A stretch of DNA of 8,483 nt from an uncultured Altererythrobacter sp. (lineage in GTDB: Bacteria > Pseudomonadota > Alphaproteobacteria > Sphingomonadales > Sphingomonadaceae), in NCBI GenBank assembly GCA_938009055.1, contig CALLIO010000024.1, forward strand, positions 1-8,483, written 5' to 3'. The translations under genes were made by a program, and so were the position numbers. The notes beneath the pieces were generated by a model that searched no databases, had not been told where the DNA came from, and worked only from the letters and a program-made list of their open reading frames with translations. Below are positions 1 through 8,104 of the stretch, piece after piece (position 1 is the stretch's first letter; the number at the start of each line of letters is the position of its first letter).

Positions 1-2480
1 GTCTGGACGGCAAGGAAGCAGAAGACGTCTATGTCGGCGGCGTTCTGGGGATGGAATGGACCACCGTGGGCGCGCTCTATAATCGCCTGCGCGAAGTGTA
101 TTGCGGCAATGTTGGCCTGGAATATATGCATATCGCCGACACGGAAGAGCGGCGTTTCCTGCAAGACAAGTTCGAAAGCCCGGGCGACACAATCCAGTTT
201 ACGCCAGAGGGTAAGCGCGCAATGTTGGCCGCCGTTATTCGCGGCGAGCAGTTCGAAGCGTTCCTCGGCAAGAAATATGTCGGCACCAAGCGTTTTGGCT
301 TGGATGGCGGCGAGTCGATGATCCCAGCGCTCGAAGCCGTCATCAAGCATGGCGGCGGATCGGGCGTGCGCGAGATTATCTATGGCATGGCTCACCGCGG
401 GCGCTTGAACGTCCTCGCCAATGTGATGGCCAAGCCTTACAAGGTGATCTTCCACGAATTCTCGGGCGGCAGCGCCAATCCAGAGGATGTTGGCGGCTCT
501 GGCGATGTGAAATATCACCTTGGCACCAGCACTGACCGCGAATTTGACGGGATCGAGGTTCATATGAGCCTCGTGCCAAATCCATCGCACTTGGAAACGG
601 TTGATCCGGTTGTACTGGGCAAGGCCCGCGCGCAGCAGGCGATCCGCGATGATCTCGACAATAAGAAAGAAGTGCTTCCGGTTTTGATCCACGGCGATGC
701 GGCCTTTGCCGGCCAAGGCGTGGTATGGGAAAGCCTGAGCCTGTCTGGCGTTAATGGCTATGACACGGGCGGCTGCATCCACTTCATCATCAACAATCAG
801 ATCGGTTTCACCACTTCGCCCCGATTTGCCCGCCACTCGCCCTATCCATCCGATGTGGCCAAGGGCGTTATGGCGCCGATCCTGCACGTGAACGGCGATG
901 ATCCTGAAGCGGTGACGTTCGCTTGCAAGCTGGCGATAGAATACCGCCAGACCTTTGCGCGCGATATTGTGATCGACATGTGGTGCTATCGCCGCTTTGG
1001 CCACAATGAGGGTGACGAGCCCAAATTCACCCAGCCGCTAATGTATGATGCGATTGGCAAACACCCCAAGGTCTCCGAGATTTATTCCGAACGCCTCATC
1101 GCACAAGGCGTGATTAGCGCCGGCGAAACAGCCAAATTGCGCGAGGAGTTTGTCGAAGGGTTGGAAGAGGATTTTGCCGCTGCCAAAAGCTATAAAGCGA
1201 ACCAGGCGGACTGGTTTGGCGGACGCTGGGCGGGCCTTAACAAGCCAGCCGATCCAGAGACAGCTCGGCGCAATATCGACACGGCAATCGAGCCCAAATT
1301 GTTCGAAAGCCTTGGCCGCACGCTGACCACTGTTCCTGATGATCTCACGATCCACAAGACACTTGGCCGCGTGCTCAAAGCCAAGGAAAAGATGTTTGAC
1401 GGCGGCGAAGGCTTTGACTGGGCCACCGCCGAAGCGCTCGCTTTCGGATCGCTTGTGTCAGAAGGCTATGGCGTGCGTCTGTCAGGACAAGATTCTGGCC
1501 GCGGCACATTCTCGCAGCGCCATGCCGTGTGGGTCGATCAGACTGACGAGCGCAAATATATCCCGCTCACCACGCTGCCGCATGGCAAGTTCGAAGTCTA
1601 TGACTCAACACTGAGCGAATATGGCGTGCTCGGCTTTGAATATGGCTTTGCCATGGCCGATCCCAAATCTTTGGTGATGTGGGAAGCGCAATTTGGCGAC
1701 TTCGCCAATGGCGCGCAGATCATGATCGACCAATATCTGGCGAGCGGCGAAGCGAAATGGCTGCGCGCAAACGGCCTCGTGCTGCTACTCCCCCACGGAT
1801 TTGAAGGGCAAGGGCCAGAGCATTCCTCCGCGCGGCTTGAGCGTTTCCTCCAGCTGTGTGCGAATGACAATATCCAGGTCTGCAACATTACCACGCCGGC
1901 CAATTACTTCCACGTTTTGCGCCGCCAGATGCTCAGGAATTTCCGCAAGCCGCTTGTCATCATGACGCCCAAAAGCTTGCTGCGTCATCCCATGGCGAAA
2001 AGTCCGGCGGCAGAGTTTCAGGGCGATTGGCAGTTCAAGCGGATCAAATCCGATCCCGCGATGGAAACCGACACGGCAGCTGACAAGAAAATTAAACGGC
2101 TTGTGCTGTGCAGCGGTAAAGTTGCCTATGACCTCATCCAAAAGCGCGATGAGGAAAAGCTCAAAGATGTTTCGATCGTCCGGATCGAACAGCTTTACCC
2201 CTTCCCTGGCGAACCGCTGGCGGTGCGCCTCAAGCGGCTTACCAATCTGGAAGAGGTCGTGTGGTGTCAGGAAGAGCCGCATAACAATGGCAGCTGGTTC
2301 TTCGTTCAAAACCGGATCGAAGCCGCGCTCAGCGCTGCTGGACATGACGGCAAGCGCCCGATTTACGCCGGGCGCGATGAAGCCGCCTCGCCCGCCACTG
2401 GCTTTGCCAAACGGCATCAAATGCAACAGGAAGCACTCGTCGCAGACGCGCTGGGCCTTCCTTCCAAGAAATCATCATAG
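1..2480 (+). CDS. sucA: 2-oxoglutarate dehydrogenase E1 component (5' partial)
   Basis: This is the thiamine-diphosphate-dependent E1 subunit of the 2-oxoglutarate dehydrogenase complex. It decarboxylates 2-oxoglutarate and passes the succinyl group to the lipoyl arm of E2 in the cytoplasmic TCA cycle. The frame is open from the left edge (first whole codon at 3), so the ATG at 51 is an internal Met and not the start. About 825 residues are visible; the family usually has about 930-950, so roughly the first 110-120 are missing. In order, I see GMAHRGRLNVL (from 384), the ThDP/metal region from GDAAFAGQGV (693) to NNQIGF (792), RRFGHNEGDEP (990), the transketolase-like part with GRGTFSQRHAVW (about 1500) and LPHGFEGQGPEHSSAR (about 1790), and the C-terminal EEPHNNGSW (about 2270). 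This set separates it from pyruvate dehydrogenase E1. There is no frameshift. It is first in the visible operon and lies 20 bases before sucB. Confidence 0.97.
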   Translation, partial: LDGKEAEDVYVGGVLGMEWTTVGALYNRLREVYCGNVGLEYMHIADTEERRFLQDKFESPGDTIQFTPEGKRAMLAAVIRGEQFEAFLGKKYVGTKRFGLDGGESMIPALEAVIKHGGGSGVREIIYGMAHRGRLNVLANVMAKPYKVIFHEFSGGSANPEDVGGSGDVKYHLGTSTDREFDGIEVHMSLVPNPSHLETVDPVVLGKARAQQAIRDDLDNKKEVLPVLIHGDAAFAGQGVVWESLSLSGVNGYDTGGCIHFIINNQIGFTTSPRFARHSPYPSDVAKGVMAPILHVNGDDPEAVTFACKLAIEYRQTFARDIVIDMWCYRRFGHNEGDEPKFTQPLMYDAIGKHPKVSEIYSERLIAQGVISAGETAKLREEFVEGLEEDFAAAKSYKANQADWFGGRWAGLNKPADPETARRNIDTAIEPKLFESLGRTLTTVPDDLTIHKTLGRVLKAKEKMFDGGEGFDWATAEALAFGSLVSEGYGVRLSGQDSGRGTFSQRHAVWVDQTDERKYIPLTTLPHGKFEVYDSTLSEYGVLGFEYGFAMADPKSLVMWEAQFGDFANGAQIMIDQYLASGEAKWLRANGLVLLLPHGFEGQGPEHSSARLERFLQLCANDNIQVCNITTPANYFHVLRRQMLRNFRKPLVIMTPKSLLRHPMAKSPAAEFQGDWQFKRIKSDPAMETDTAADKKIKRLVLCSGKVAYDLIQKRDEEKLKDVSIVRIEQLYPFPGEPLAVRLKRLTNLEEVVWCQEEPHNNGSWFFVQNRIEAALSAAGHDGKRPIYAGRDEAASPATGFAKRHQMQQEALVADALGLPSKKSS

Positions 2481-2500
2481 GCCCAAGGAACACCATCATC

Positions 2501-3715
2501 ATGGCCACCGAAATCACAGTTCCCGCTCTTGGCGAATCCGTCACCGAAGCCAGCGTTGGCGAATGGCTAAAACAGCCCGGCGACGCGGTTGCCGTCGACG
2601 AACCGATTGCTTCGCTAGAGACTGATAAGGTCGCGGTTGACGTGCCCTCGCCCGTCGCTGGCGTCTTGTCAGAGCATTCCGTCGCGGTTGGCGATACGGT
2701 CGAAGTTGGCGCGCTGATCGCTCTCATTGAAGAAGGCGCTTCTGCCTCTGCCAAGCCTGCTGCTGCGAAGGAAGCACCCGCCCATGCACCATCCGAAGCG
2801 CCCGTTGGCGATGCGGCACAAACGCTTTCGCCCGCTGTGCGCCGCGCAGTGCTGGAACATGGCGTTGACCCTTCCACAATCAAGGGCACAGGCAAAGACG
2901 GACGCCTCACCAAAGAAGATGTGATCGCGGCTGCCAAAGCGAAGAAGAGCGGCGGCGCTGCTCCGGCTGCGACCCCTGCTGCTTCGCCCGTTGGCACAGC
3001 TCCCGCCGTTGGCGCGCGCAACACTGAACGCGTGAAGATGACGCGGATGCGCCAGACAATCGCCAAACGCCTTAAGGGCGCGCAGGAAGAAGCTGCCCTC
3101 CTCACCACCTTTAACGATGTCGACATGACTGCGGTGATCGAAGCGCGCGGCAAATACAAAGATCTCTTCGCGAAAAAGCACGATATCAAATTGGGCTTCA
3201 TGGGCTTTTTCGCCAAAGCTGCCTGCCTTGCGTTGAAGGACGTGCCATCGGTCAACGCCTATATCGAGGGTGATGAAGTCGTCTATCACGACTATGTCGA
3301 CATTTCGGTTGCCGTTTCAGCTCCCAATGGTCTCGTGGTTCCGGTGATCCGCGATTGTCAGGCTAAGGGTTTTGCCCGCATTGAGAAAGACATCGCCGAT
3401 TTCGGTGCGCGTGCGCGCGACGGATCGCTGACGATGGAAGATATGACCGGCGGCACCTTCACCATTTCCAACGGTGGCGTGTTCGGATCGCTGATGTCGA
3501 CCCCGATCATCAACCCGCCGCAATCCGCTGTCCTTGGCCTCCACCGGATCGAGGATCGCCCCGTCGCTGTGAACGGCGAAGTGGTGATCCGCCCGATGAT
3601 GTATATCGCGCTATCTTATGATCACCGCCTGATCGACGGGCGCGAGGCTGTCACCGCGCTCAAGATTATCAAGGAAGCGATCGAAGATCCGACGCGGATG
3701 CTGATCGACCTCTAA
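2501..3715 (+). CDS. sucB: Dihydrolipoyllysine succinyltransferase, E2 of 2-oxoglutarate dehydrogenase
   Basis: This is the core subunit (also called odhB), which takes the succinyl group from E1 on a swinging lipoyl arm and transfers it to CoA. It has 404 residues, normal for a one-lipoyl E2o. Domains in order are a lipoyl domain (about 2-78) with the lipoylated lysine K43 in ETDKV, an Ala/Pro-rich flexible linker (about 79-107), an E1/E3-binding domain (about 108-144, LSPAVRRAVLEHGVDPSTIKGTGKDGRLTKEDV-type), a second Ala/Pro linker (about 146-171), and the catalytic acyltransferase domain. The active-site motif is YDHRLIDGRE, with H375 and D379. The DHRLIDGRE form and the sucA neighbour favour succinyltransferase over pyruvate-complex acetyltransferase. 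The start is supported by AAGGAA at 2485-2490, ten bases before the ATG, and by the lipoyl domain beginning at once. The gene is probably cotranscribed with sucA and lpd. Confidence 0.97.
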   Translation: MATEITVPALGESVTEASVGEWLKQPGDAVAVDEPIASLETDKVAVDVPSPVAGVLSEHSVAVGDTVEVGALIALIEEGASASAKPAAAKEAPAHAPSEAPVGDAAQTLSPAVRRAVLEHGVDPSTIKGTGKDGRLTKEDVIAAAKAKKSGGAAPAATPAASPVGTAPAVGARNTERVKMTRMRQTIAKRLKGAQEEAALLTTFNDVDMTAVIEARGKYKDLFAKKHDIKLGFMGFFAKAACLALKDVPSVNAYIEGDEVVYHDYVDISVAVSAPNGLVVPVIRDCQAKGFARIEKDIADFGARARDGSLTMEDMTGGTFTISNGGVFGSLMSTPIINPPQSAVLGLHRIEDRPVAVNGEVVIRPMMYIALSYDHRLIDGREAVTALKIIKEAIEDPTRMLIDL

Positions 3716-3727
3716 AGGACTCCCCCC

Positions 3728-5137
3728 ATGTCTGACCATTCTTACGATTACGATGTTCTTGTCATAGGCGCTGGCCCGGGCGGCTATGTCGCGGCCATTC
3801 GCGCGGCGCAGCTAGGCCTCAAAACCGCTTGTGCCGAAGCGCGCGAGACATTGGGCGGAACCTGCCTCAATGTGGGCTGTATCCCTTCCAAGGCGCTGCT
3901 GCACGGATCGGAGCTTTTCCACGAAGCCCATGACGGCGCGATGGAAACCTTCGGGATCAAAACGGGCAAAGTCAGCCTCGATCTCGATGCGATGATGGCC
4001 GAGAAGACCAAGGCTGTTGACGAACTGACGGGCGGTATCGAATTCCTCTTCAAGAAGAACAAGGTCACTTGGGTCAAAGGGCTGGCGACATTTCAGGATG
4101 CGCACACGGTCCAGGTCGGTGACACCACCGTAACGGCCAAGGATATTGTCATTGCGACCGGCTCTTCGGTCACGCCCCTTCCGAGCGTGGAAGTCGACAA
4201 TGACAAGGGATTGATCGTCGATTCCACCGGCGCGCTTGACCTTAAAAAAGTGCCCAAGCATCTCGTCGTGATCGGCGGCGGTGTTATCGGATTAGAGTTG
4301 GGCAGCGTTTGGAACCGCCTCGGCTCTGATGTCACCGTGGTTGAATATCTCGACCAATTGCTGCCCGGAATGGATGGCGACGTGCGCAAGGAAGCAGGCC
4401 GCATATTCAAGAAACAAGGCATGGCTTTGAAGCTCAAGACCAAAGTCACCGGCGCTGCGGTCAAAGGCAAGAAAGTCACGCTGACGGTTGAACCGGCCGC
4501 TAGCGGCGATGCGGAAGAGATCACCGCCGATGCCGTGCTCGTCTCCATCGGGCGCCGCCCCAATACTGACGGGCTTGGCCTTGAGAATATCGGGCTTGAG
4601 ACCAACAATCGCGGCCAGATCGAAACCGACCATGACTTCCGCACGAAAGTCGATAGCGTTTGGGCCATCGGCGATTGCGTGCCCGGCCCCATGCTCGCCC
4701 ATAAGGCAGAGGATGAAGGCATTGCGGTGGCGGAGAACATTGCGGGCGAAACCGGCATTGTGAACCATGCGGTGATCCCCGGCGTCGTCTACACCATGCC
4801 CGAATTTGCCGGTGTTGGCCTGACCGAAGAGGAAGCCAAAGAAGCCGGACATACGATCAAATCGGGCAAATTCCCGATGATGGCGAACAGCCGCGCCAAG
4901 GCGAACCGCGACACTGATGGCTTTGTCAAAGTCATTGCAGACGCTGAAACCGACCGCGTTTTGGGCGTGTGGTGCATCAACTCAGTTGCAGGCACGATGA
5001 TCGCGCAGGCCGCGCAAGCGATGGAATTTGGCGCAACGTCAGAAGACATTGCCTACACCTGCCACGCGCACCCGACCCATTCCGAAGCCTTGAAAGAGGC
5101 GGCAATGGGCGTTCAGGGCAAGCCTATTCATATGTAG
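3728..5137 (+). CDS. lpd: Dihydrolipoyl dehydrogenase (E3)
   Basis: This flavoprotein reoxidises the dihydrolipoyl group on E2 and passes the electrons through a disulfide and FAD to NAD+. It has 469 residues, typical for the family. The N-terminal FAD-binding motif GAGPGGY is at residues 14-20. The redox disulfide is C46/C51 in GGTCLNVGCIPSK. The NAD-binding motif VIGGGVIGLELGS lies near residue 180, and the second FAD contact WAIGDCVPGPMLAHKA near 313. The C-terminal dimer domain ends in HAHPTHSEAL, with the catalytic pair H448 and E453 that completes the partner subunit's active site. The start is fixed by AAAGGA at 3714-3719, overlapping the sucB stop, eight bases before the ATG. Its place beside sucAB suggests it mainly serves the 2-oxoglutarate complex, but E3 can be shared with pyruvate and branched-chain complexes, so whether it is the only E3 cannot be told here. 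Confidence 0.97.
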   Translation: MSDHSYDYDVLVIGAGPGGYVAAIRAAQLGLKTACAEARETLGGTCLNVGCIPSKALLHGSELFHEAHDGAMETFGIKTGKVSLDLDAMMAEKTKAVDELTGGIEFLFKKNKVTWVKGLATFQDAHTVQVGDTTVTAKDIVIATGSSVTPLPSVEVDNDKGLIVDSTGALDLKKVPKHLVVIGGGVIGLELGSVWNRLGSDVTVVEYLDQLLPGMDGDVRKEAGRIFKKQGMALKLKTKVTGAAVKGKKVTLTVEPAASGDAEEITADAVLVSIGRRPNTDGLGLENIGLETNNRGQIETDHDFRTKVDSVWAIGDCVPGPMLAHKAEDEGIAVAENIAGETGIVNHAVIPGVVYTMPEFAGVGLTEEEAKEAGHTIKSGKFPMMANSRAKANRDTDGFVKVIADAETDRVLGVWCINSVAGTMIAQAAQAMEFGATSEDIAYTCHAHPTHSEALKEAAMGVQGKPIHM

Positions 5138-5198
5138 CTGGCCATATGTGATTGCCGGGCGCTTTCCTCGTCTCTAGGTTCGAGATGGGGAGAGAAAA
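5138..5198 (+). other. lpd-amidase intergenic gap
   Basis: These 61 bases hold no convincing terminator. Two CATATG copies (5129-5134 and 5143-5148) could pair, but the stem is short, AT-rich and lacks a T-run. A good ribosome binding site, GGGGAGAG at 5187-5194, precedes the amidase ATG at 5199. A weak promoter-like pair (TTGCCG near 5151 and TAGGTT 17 bases on) is too poor to call. Read-through from the sucAB-lpd operon is therefore possible. Confidence 0.4.
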
Positions 5199-6533
5199 AT
5201 GGCCTATCCGAAACTGACCGAGCAACCGGGCGCTCTTGAGACTGCGCGCTCGATAGCGGCGGGAAAAATGTCGCCATCCGAAGCGGTCGATGCGGCGATT
5301 GCGCGGATTGAAAAGCTCGACCGCCATGTGAATGCGCTGGCGGTTCAGGATTTCGAGCACGCTATTGCGGCGGCCAAGGCAATGGATAGTCAAACGCCTT
5401 GCGATGACCAGCCGCTATTTGGCGTGCCGATGACGATCAAGGAAAGCTTCGACATTGCCGGCCTGCCCTCTTGCTGGGGGCATCCCGAATTTGCAGGCAA
5501 TATCGCCAAACGCGATGCCAAGATGGTCGCGACGTTAAAAGCTGCGGGCGCGATTTTCCTCGGCAAAAGCAATGTGCCGATTGATCTGTCCGATTGGCAG
5601 AGTTTCAACGCGGTCTATGGCCGGACCAAAAACCCGCATAATCACGAGCACTCGCCCGGAGGTTCCTCAGGCGGCTCGGCTGCGATGGTCGCCAGCGGCA
5701 TGGTGCCTTGCGAGATTGGCACCGACATTGGCGGCTCAGTCCGCGTGCCCGCGCATTTTTGCGGCGTATGGGGGCATAAGCCAAGCTGGGGGCTGCTTTC
5801 CAAACACGGCCACGATCATCCGGCGATGGGAGGCATGGGCGCGCATGATGGCGCATTGTCGGTCGCTGGCCCGCTCGCGCGCAATGGTGAGGATATTGAA
5901 GCGCTGATGCGGCTAACCTCGCAAGTTCCGCTCACTTCCTCTCCCAAGCCATTGAATGAATGCCGCTTGCTCCTTTTGCTCGATTATCCCAATGCACCGG
6001 TGGATGCATCGGTGCGCGAACCGATAGAGGCGGCGGCGGCTCAGCTGGAGAAAGCAGGCGTGAGGATTGATCGCAATAGCCAGCATTTGCCCGACCTCGC
6101 CCGGCAATATGATGACTATCTGCGCATGCTCAATGTGGCGATGGCACGCGGTGCGCCCGCACCCAATGGCAAGCGCGCAACCGCAACTGACTGGTTCGAT
6201 CTGCTCGATGCGCAGGCTCGCAACGAACTTGCGTGGGAGGCATTGTTTGCCGATTATGACGCGGTTCTTTGCCCCCCTGCCCCCGTCCTTGCCGTGCCGC
6301 ATATCGACAAGCCGGTCTTCCAATCGACGATCCATGTAAATGGCGAGGATGTCGAGGCAGCAAGCGGCTTGGCATGGGCAGGGATTGCGACCTTCCCCAA
6401 TCTTCCTGGAACAGTCTTGCCCATCGGATCGACCAACGGCCTTCCTTGCGGGTTGCAAGTCATTGCGCCGCGGTGGCGCGATCTGGACGGTATTGCTATT
6501 GCGCGCGGCATTGATTCCCTCATCAACGCGTAA
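5199..6533 (+). CDS. Amidase signature family hydrolase
   Basis: This is a serine amidohydrolase of the amidase-signature family, which cleaves carboxamide C-N bonds through a Ser-cisSer-Lys triad. All three residues are visible with normal spacing: K81 in VPMTIKESFD, S156 in SPGGSSGGSAA, and the nucleophile S180 in GTDIGGSVR, 24 residues after the cis-serine as in known members. It has 444 residues, a little short for the family (about 450-500), but both ends look complete. No signal peptide is seen, so it is probably cytoplasmic. It is unlikely to be the GatA subunit of the Glu-tRNA(Gln) amidotransferase, as no gatB or gatC lies nearby. Substrate cannot be read from sequence; acyl amides, aryl amides or amino-acid amides are all possible. 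The start is supported by the purine-rich site GGGGAGAG just upstream. It is followed after 14 bases by the PepSY gene. Confidence 0.9.
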   Translation: MAYPKLTEQPGALETARSIAAGKMSPSEAVDAAIARIEKLDRHVNALAVQDFEHAIAAAKAMDSQTPCDDQPLFGVPMTIKESFDIAGLPSCWGHPEFAGNIAKRDAKMVATLKAAGAIFLGKSNVPIDLSDWQSFNAVYGRTKNPHNHEHSPGGSSGGSAAMVASGMVPCEIGTDIGGSVRVPAHFCGVWGHKPSWGLLSKHGHDHPAMGGMGAHDGALSVAGPLARNGEDIEALMRLTSQVPLTSSPKPLNECRLLLLLDYPNAPVDASVREPIEAAAAQLEKAGVRIDRNSQHLPDLARQYDDYLRMLNVAMARGAPAPNGKRATATDWFDLLDAQARNELAWEALFADYDAVLCPPAPVLAVPHIDKPVFQSTIHVNGEDVEAASGLAWAGIATFPNLPGTVLPIGSTNGLPCGLQVIAPRWRDLDGIAIARGIDSLINA

Positions 6534-6547
6534 AGGTTCCCCAACCG

Positions 6548-7219
6548 ATGAAATTGCTGGCCAAATGGCACGTCTGGCTTGGCTGGCTAGTCGGCGTGCC
6601 GCTCTTGATGTGGACGCTGACCGGACTGTTGATGGTCTCACGGCCGATAGAGGAAGTGCGCGGCAACCATTTGCGTATCGAGCAGGCCGATCAGCCGCTG
6701 GTACTCGAAGGCAGCGCGCTCGCCAGCGCTGAATTGCCGATCCGCGAAATCCGCACGCTGATGCAGGATGGGCGCGCAGTAGCGCTTGCCACCGATATGG
6801 AAGGTAATGTGCGCCGAGTCGATTTTGCGAGCGGTGAACCCATTGCTGCGATGAGCGCGCAAGATGCCTCAAATCTGGTCGCAAAAAAGATCGTGGGCGG
6901 AGACAAAGTGCGCAGTGTCACCTTGTTCGCAGCTGACGAAGTGCCCATCGACTTCCGGCGTCCCATGCCGGTTTGGCAGGTCGCGCTAGAGGATGGCGCG
7001 CATATCTATGTCGGTCGAGATACGGGACGGATCGAGGCCGTGCGCACGCGGTTCTGGCGCGTGTTCGACTTTGCTTGGGGCCTGCACATTATGGATCTGG
7101 AGACGCGCGGCAAGACTAGCCACCCGATCCTAATCCTGTTCGCAAGCCTCGCCGCTATCGGCGTATCCATGGGCTGTGTGCTGATGTTCCGTAGGCGCAA
7201 AAAGCGCGCTACTGCTTAA
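6548..7219 (+). CDS. PepSY-type membrane protein with two membrane segments
   Basis: This is a 223-residue protein with one hydrophobic segment at each end. The first (about 9-30, WLGWLVGVPLLMWTLTGLLMV) follows the short basic start MKLLAKWHVW. The second (about 193-214) is followed by the basic tail RRRKKR at 215-220. The part between, about 160 residues, should lie in the periplasm if both ends are cytoplasmic. It includes a PepSY-like stretch, PVWQVALEDGAHIYVGRDTG, then an FDFAWGLHIMD motif before the last segment, as in PepSY-associated membrane proteins. Some relatives are linked to iron uptake or membrane electron transfer; here the function is unknown. His residues near both membrane segments (H8, H192 and the one in GLHIMD) could bind metal or haem, which is inference. 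AAAGG at 6532-6536 overlaps the amidase stop and probably serves as ribosome binding site, suggesting cotranscription. Its stop overlaps that of the convergent minus-strand gene. Confidence 0.8.
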   Translation: MKLLAKWHVWLGWLVGVPLLMWTLTGLLMVSRPIEEVRGNHLRIEQADQPLVLEGSALASAELPIREIRTLMQDGRAVALATDMEGNVRRVDFASGEPIAAMSAQDASNLVAKKIVGGDKVRSVTLFAADEVPIDFRRPMPVWQVALEDGAHIYVGRDTGRIEAVRTRFWRVFDFAWGLHIMDLETRGKTSHPILILFASLAAIGVSMGCVLMFRRRKKRATA

Positions 7220-8022
7220 CCTGCTGGAGCAGCCTGCGCGACGCGAGTGCGCACTTCTTGCTCTGCGCTCTCTTCCAGCGTCTCGCCTTCTAGCGGTCCG
7301 CCTGGATAGGCTGCGCGCTGATTGGCTTGCTCCTTGGTATAGAGCGGCTCGCCATAGGTCGTTGCCGCCTCTTGATAGCGCGGCTGGACCTGTGCTGATT
7401 CTGCCTGCTCGACCTTGTCCCATGCGGCTGCATAACGGTCAGCCCCGTGCTGGCGATCTGTGACTGGCGCAGCAGCTGAATAGCGCGAGCCATAGCTCAC
7501 ATTTTCGATTTTGCCGTCGGCATTGATCTGGCAGGAGAAACCCTCACCATTGTAGATCGTGCCAGACACTTGCCAGCCAGCAGCACTGCGGCTGACATTG
7601 TCGACGCTATCCACTCGCACATCGCGCTCGATTGAACTGACGCACATCGAAACCGCGCTGTCGATCCCGCGCTCAGCATTGTAGCGGCTGTCCCCACGGC
7701 GCGGCGTATAATCGCGATCTTCATAACGCACATCGCGGTTGCGGCTGCGCTTGTTCGAATTGGCAGCGCTGGCAATCGCAGCGATCCCGCCGATAATGGC
7801 GATACCGGCAATCACATCGCCAGCATCCACGCGGCCACGGCGATAACGCCGGTAGCGGTGATGCTCTGCATTGCCTTCTTCAATGTCGAAAACACCATGC
7901 GCCTCGACCGGCAGCGGTTGAACCGGCGCAGGCAATTCGGCGGCCTGTGCAGGAACAGCGGCCATAGACGCAGCGGCGGTAAGGCCCAGCGAGGACCCGA
8001 GAATTTTGCTAAGAGTGGTCAT
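7216..8022 (-). CDS. Secreted protein of unknown function, sphingomonad type
   Basis: This is a 268-residue protein that I cannot assign a function. Residues 1-27 look like a Sec signal peptide: K6, a hydrophobic core, and PAQA before the likely cut after A27. A proline-rich stretch and a basic HHRYRRYRRGR patch (about 54-64) follow. Next is a Gly/Ala-rich hydrophobic segment (about 67-87, GDVIAGIAIIGGIAAIASAA) that could be a membrane or glycine-zipper-like helix. After an Arg/Asp/Tyr-rich linker (90-118) comes a small domain (about 119-178) with C127, GWQVSG at 149-154 and GFSC with C164; the two cysteines could form a disulfide in the periplasm. The last 90 residues are polar and rich in Ala, Gln and Glu. 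The start is supported by the signal peptide and by AAAGG (minus strand, 8034-8038) 11 bases away. The domain recurs in the next gene upstream. It is probably periplasmic or envelope-attached. Confidence 0.8.
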   Translation of the reverse strand: MTTLSKILGSSLGLTAAASMAAVPAQAAELPAPVQPLPVEAHGVFDIEEGNAEHHRYRRYRRGRVDAGDVIAGIAIIGGIAAIASAANSNKRSRNRDVRYEDRDYTPRRGDSRYNAERGIDSAVSMCVSSIERDVRVDSVDNVSRSAAGWQVSGTIYNGEGFSCQINADGKIENVSYGSRYSAAAPVTDRQHGADRYAAAWDKVEQAESAQVQPRYQEAATTYGEPLYTKEQANQRAAYPGGPLEGETLEESAEQEVRTRVAQAAPAG

Positions 8023-8025
8023 GAT

Positions 8026-8061
8026 ACAATCGACCTTTCACATGAATATTCGAGCGATTGT
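8026..8061 (-). promoter_or_regulatory. Inverted repeat bracketing the ribosome binding site
   Basis: ACAATCG (8026-8032) and CGATTGT (8055-8061) are perfect 7-base inverted copies with 22 bases between them. In the minus-strand transcript they would form a stem just before the start codon, with the probable ribosome binding site AAAGG (8034-8038) in the loop. This could affect translation or be a protein site; no role is shown by sequence alone. Confidence 0.4.
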
Positions 8062-8066
8062 CCTGA

Positions 8067-8095
8067 TGTATAGCGACATTAGCATGTCTTGTCCC
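8067..8095 (-). promoter_or_regulatory. Candidate promoter of the secreted-protein gene
   Basis: On the minus strand, GGGACA (8095-8090) and TATACA (8072-8067) are 17 bases apart and fit a weak sigma-70-type -35/-10 pair. Transcription would begin near 8060 and leave an untranslated leader of about 38 bases. The spacer contains a perfect inverted repeat, GACAT-TAGC-ATGTC (8075-8088), which is a possible operator. The match is modest, but a promoter is expected here because a terminator lies directly upstream. Confidence 0.4.
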
Positions 8096-8104
8096 TGAAC
8101 CAAA

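Noticed and set aside
51..53. ATG as the start of sucA
   Set aside because: The frame is open back to the window edge and encodes family-like sequence before it; the family needs about 110-120 more residues upstream.
1785..2426. Minus-strand frame of 213 codons opposite sucA
   Set aside because: Antisense to conserved E1 coding sequence, with no motif; the same holds for 5913-6884 opposite the amidase.
2329..3255. Long minus-strand frame of 308 codons opposite sucA/sucB
   Set aside because: It lies antisense to clearly real genes, has Ser/Ala/Thr-rich composition typical of a shadow frame, and has no recognisable motif.
5129..5148. Terminator after lpd from paired CATATG copies
   Set aside because: The stem is six AT-rich pairs with no following T-run.
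7195..7207. Terminator hairpin GCGC-AAAAA-GCGC at the convergent junction
   Set aside because: The stem has only four pairs, lies inside the PepSY coding end, and has no T-run on either side.
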